In this document: one piece after another, positions 61,667-64,000 of the stretch | Position numbering within the stretch: position 1 is the first letter of the stretch | Layout of the letters: each line of letters begins with the position of its first letter | NCBI GenBank assembly: GCA_038820405.1 | Contig: JAWAXL010000001.1 | Location: forward strand, 13,813-77,812 | From: DTEX01 sp038820405 | Lineage (GTDB): Archaea > Thermoproteota > Bathyarchaeia > Bathyarchaeales > DTEX01 | Direction of reading: 5' to 3' | Length of the DNA stretch: 64,000 nt | Notes under the pieces: model-generated | What the model was told of the DNA's origin: nothing | What the model saw: only the letters and a program-made list of their open reading frames with translations | Databases searched by the model: none | Position numbers and translations under genes: made by a program

Positions 61667-62317
61667 TTGTCTAGTAAGGAGGATCTTAGGGGGAAGGTTG
61701 TCCAAATAATTGATCTTCTAGAGAAGGTTCATCCAGATGCGAAATTGATCTTGAAGTGGAGTAATCCTCTAGAGCTACTTATAGCAGCGATACTTGCATC
61801 CCAATTTCGCGATGATGTTGTTAATAGGGTTACAGAGAATCTCTTTAAGAAATATAGGACTGCAGCAGACTACGCGAACGCGGATCTAAAGGATCTTGAG
61901 AATGACATAAAGTCCGTTAGGTTCTATCGTGCAAAGGCTAGGAACATAAAGGAAGCATGCAGAATACTCTTAGAGAAATATGATGGGGAAGTCCCTAAAA
62001 CCATGGATGAGCTGCTGAGCCTTCCCGGAGTTGGGAGGAAGACCGCGAATGTGGTGCTCTCAAATGCTTTTGGTGTGATCGAGGGAATAATAGTTGAAAC
62101 GCATGTAAGTAGGCTCTCTAGAAGACTCGGCTTGACGGATAAATCTGACTCGGATGAGATTGAAAAGGATCTTATGGAGATAGTTCCTAGGAAGAAATGG
62201 CTTAGATTTTCAGATCTCCTCATTTTCCATGGGAGAAAAATATGTACTGCCAAAAAGCCAAAATGTGATGAATGTGTACTAAATAACCTTTGCCCATCAG
62301 CCAACCTTGGGGCTTAA
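61667..62317 (+). CDS. nth: Endonuclease III (DNA glycosylase/AP lyase)
   Basis: 216 residues. The helix-hairpin-helix LPGVGRKTANVV holds the catalytic Lys, and a 4Fe-4S cluster motif CTAKKPKCDECVLNNLC (C-x6-C-x2-C-x5-C) is intact. The partner Asp of VDTH is Glu here (IVETHVSR). TTG at 61667 is the start, with GGAGGTG five bases upstream; an earlier TTG at 61649 includes that site. It converges on the CDF transporter with four bases between stops. Confidence 0.9.
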   Translation: MSSKEDLRGKVVQIIDLLEKVHPDAKLILKWSNPLELLIAAILASQFRDDVVNRVTENLFKKYRTAADYANADLKDLENDIKSVRFYRAKARNIKEACRILLEKYDGEVPKTMDELLSLPGVGRKTANVVLSNAFGVIEGIIVETHVSRLSRRLGLTDKSDSDEIEKDLMEIVPRKKWLRFSDLLIFHGRKICTAKKPKCDECVLNNLCPSANLGA

Positions 62318-62321
62318 GATC

Positions 62322-63698
62322 CTAACCCGGCTCCATATGTACCGTAACAGTTGTCTCAGAAATCTCCCTCCTAATTTTATCCTCTATTTCAAGGGTTATT
62401 CTATGCGCCTCCTCAATCGGAATACTTTCATCAAAGATACACTCAATATTCGCCTGTCTCCTACCATTGGTCACGTAGGTTACCACGCGCCTCACCCTTA
62501 TTTTGTCACGGCACTTCCTAATGACTGACTGTATGACCTCACTTATTTCTTGATCGCTCATCGCGCTTCCCCGCCTTAGCTCGACGGTGGAGGGCTCCAT
62601 ATGAATAAACACGCTCTCAATGCCGCTCATACTTAAGTGAATAGCTTTCTCAACCATCTCAGCAATCTCATGAGCTTTGCTTAGCGATCTTTTTGGGTCT
62701 GTCTGGATATGTAACGAGACATACGTTTTCCCATCATGGCGTGTGATATCTATATCATGGACGTCTATGACACCCTCAACCTCGCTTGCAACCCTCCTGA
62801 TAAATTCTCTTGTAGGCATCCCTCTAATGCCGCTTGGCTCAATATGAAATAATATGTCAGCTTCTCTAAGTGTCTTAAGGATATCCTCCTCTATCCTTGT
62901 CACAATCTCATGCGCCTCCTCAAGCCTCATATAATCTGGAAACTTTAGTGTCGCCCTAACAAAGAACTTATTTCCAGCCCTTCTAACCCTCAGGCCCTCG
63001 TATGTGAATAGTCCGCTTGATGCCTTCTCAATATGCTCCTTTACCCTCGTAACCACCTCCCTCGGGGCTACATCGCTCAGCTCCATAATACTACTCCAAA
63101 CAAGCCTACTACTTAGGAAGACCAAGGCTGCGCTTAGTGTTAGAGATGCTAGAAGATCTCCATAAAGTATTCCATAGGTTGAGAGCCAGAATCCGAAGAG
63201 TGCAATTAATGTTGAGCATAAATCTGAGAGGGCGTGGTAAAAGGCAACTTTAACTGTTAGTGCACGCCCGTCTACTCTTGGCCCAAGAACAAAAATCCTG
63301 GTCAAGTCTATAGATAAAGTGTATGCTAGTGCGGCATATCCTATTGGGCTTAGATCAACCCTTATGCTGGTCTCCCCAGCAATTATTCTTGAGACCGCTT
63401 CTAAGGCTATTGATGCTGCCAGAGCAATTAATATGATCCCACCGATCATGCCACCCAGATACTCAAACTTTTCATGGCCATACATGTGTTCTTCATCTGG
63501 AGGCTTAGAGGATACCCGGATTGAGATTGAGAGTATTAGCATTGAGGCGAAGTCAAAGAGCGCGTGAAATGCATCGCTCAAGATTGCTAGGCTACCAATT
63601 ATTAGGCCTAGAGTGGATTCAACTAGGAAAACGCTTAGGACGGCTAGCGTAGAATAATTAATGGCTTTAATGTCTCCACCTTTATCCACATTAACCAT
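62322..63698 (-). CDS. Cation diffusion facilitator with three C-terminal dimerisation modules
   Basis: 458 residues. N-terminal six-helix CDF transporter (about 1-205) with the metal-binding SDAFHALFDF motif of span 2 and the helix-5 HALSD. After it come three ferredoxin-like ZT_dimer modules (about 210-285, 295-370, 378-458), each with an (I)EEAH-like helix start (LEEAHEIVTRIEEDI, LSKAHEIAEMVEKAI, IEEAHRITLEIEDKI) and an HxEP end (FHIEPSG, IHMEPST, VHMEPG). Ordinary CDF proteins have one. It likely exports divalent metal such as Zn, Mn or Fe. Confidence 0.85.
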   Translation of the reverse strand: MVNVDKGGDIKAINYSTLAVLSVFLVESTLGLIIGSLAILSDAFHALFDFASMLILSISIRVSSKPPDEEHMYGHEKFEYLGGMIGGIILIALAASIALEAVSRIIAGETSIRVDLSPIGYAALAYTLSIDLTRIFVLGPRVDGRALTVKVAFYHALSDLCSTLIALFGFWLSTYGILYGDLLASLTLSAALVFLSSRLVWSSIMELSDVAPREVVTRVKEHIEKASSGLFTYEGLRVRRAGNKFFVRATLKFPDYMRLEEAHEIVTRIEEDILKTLREADILFHIEPSGIRGMPTREFIRRVASEVEGVIDVHDIDITRHDGKTYVSLHIQTDPKRSLSKAHEIAEMVEKAIHLSMSGIESVFIHMEPSTVELRRGSAMSDQEISEVIQSVIRKCRDKIRVRRVVTYVTNGRRQANIECIFDESIPIEEAHRITLEIEDKIRREISETTVTVHMEPG

Positions 63699-63748
63699 TC
63701 AATATCATATTCTTGATGCTGAAGACAGGGATTTAAATTTGGTGTCCC

Positions 63749-64000
63749 TTACCTATTATATTGGTTGATGAGTGCTGGAAGCAGTGAATTAAGTTCGTTT
63801 CTTCTTCCGTCTAAAATCTCCCCTAATATTTTCTCATGCTGTAGTATCTTCCTTCTCAAGGGTCTAGGATAATATTTCACTCTGTCCCCGAAGAGGTATG
63901 TCTCCGGGAGATATCTCGTGAGTTCATCGAATTTAGGGATCCGGCCCCTTACATTATAGAACCTCCATACCTCTTGGAGAGTAGGTCTTAAAAATACTTC
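63749..64000 (-). CDS. Partial gene at right edge, unidentified
   Basis: An open frame enters from the right edge (about 83 residues) and stops at TAA (63749-63751). The sequence (VRGRIPKFDELTRYLPETYLFGDRVKYYPRPLRR...) is basic and lacks a recognised domain. The N-terminal part is outside the window. Confidence 0.5.
   Translation of the reverse strand, partial: EVFLRPTLQEVWRFYNVRGRIPKFDELTRYLPETYLFGDRVKYYPRPLRRKILQHEKILGEILDGRRNELNSLLPALINQYNR

Noticed and set aside
1..64000. CRISPR arrays, insertion sequences, rRNA genes
   Set aside because: Looked for direct repeats with regular spacers, transposase frames and rRNA signatures; none seen. The ACATCAC repeats at 30741 are too short and too close to be CRISPR.

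Overview
The window reads as a chromosomal segment of an anaerobic, thermophilic or moderately thermophilic archaeon of the Thermoproteota/TACK side, most likely a Bathyarchaeia-type lineage. This placement is inferred from gene content, not from a marker tree. Archaeal hallmarks are a two-subunit family-D DNA polymerase, Orc1/Cdc6, geranylgeranylglyceryl-phosphate synthase, aRF1, Pus10, ribosomal protein L21e, Rpo4, Elf1 and a tRNA-Phe with a 20-nt intron. Ftr (tetrahydromethanopterin C1 pathway), CofD (coenzyme F420) and a B12-type ribonucleotide reductase fit an anaerobic C1-metabolising archaeon. Start codons are ATG, GTG and TTG, and strong GGAGGTGA-type ribosome-binding sites often decide the start.

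Layout. 1-11.3 kb is an accessory catabolic and transport region: the tail of a molybdopterin oxidoreductase, a flavoprotein reductase plus ferredoxin, an MFS carrier, two amidohydrolase-2 proteins (one without its metal ligands), a DMT permease and two SSS-family symporters. Each symporter is accompanied by the same two ~40-residue single-span proteins. 11.7-15.5 kb is an information-processing block: tRNA-Phe, pus10, rpl21e, rpo4, a DUF655 protein and ksgA. 15.6-21.3 kb holds a frameshifted EamA permease, class II RNR, nicotinamidase, a decayed VapBC-like locus, tRNA-Ala and an Hsp20-like reading frame broken by a TGA. 21.5-25.3 kb carries pgk, a bacterial-type gap, a DUF488 gene and prs.

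25.3-40.3 kb is a replication neighbourhood: elf1-ggps-orf-polD large subunit, two regulators (one membrane-anchored, with a repeat-rich promoter), an origin of replication with three near-identical ORB elements and an A+T-rich segment just upstream of orc1/cdc6, polD small subunit, a PhoU-like regulator, an F420 pair (nitroreductase-cofD), an ECF S component and a diverged primase-family protein. 41-46.6 kb holds secreted or cell-surface proteins and a KaiC-like ATPase. 46.7-51.3 kb carries ftr with a PfkB kinase, and purD with a HAD phosphatase. 51.3-54.1 kb is a mevalonate-pathway pair: a thiolase-fold protein lacking its catalytic residues, followed by a DUF35-HMG-CoA synthase fusion. A strongly structured RNA candidate lies at 54.15-54.38 kb. 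The remainder holds an OB-fold protein, a TRAM protein, pyrH, an MBL hydrolase, valS, a PDCD5-like protein, aRF1, a SWIM protein, nth and a cation-diffusion transporter with three C-terminal modules.

The most interesting items are the SSS symporter plus two-microprotein module, the pseudo-thiolase with the DUF35-HMGCS fusion, the structured RNA, the origin with three ORBs, and the membrane-anchored regulator with its ACATCAC repeats.
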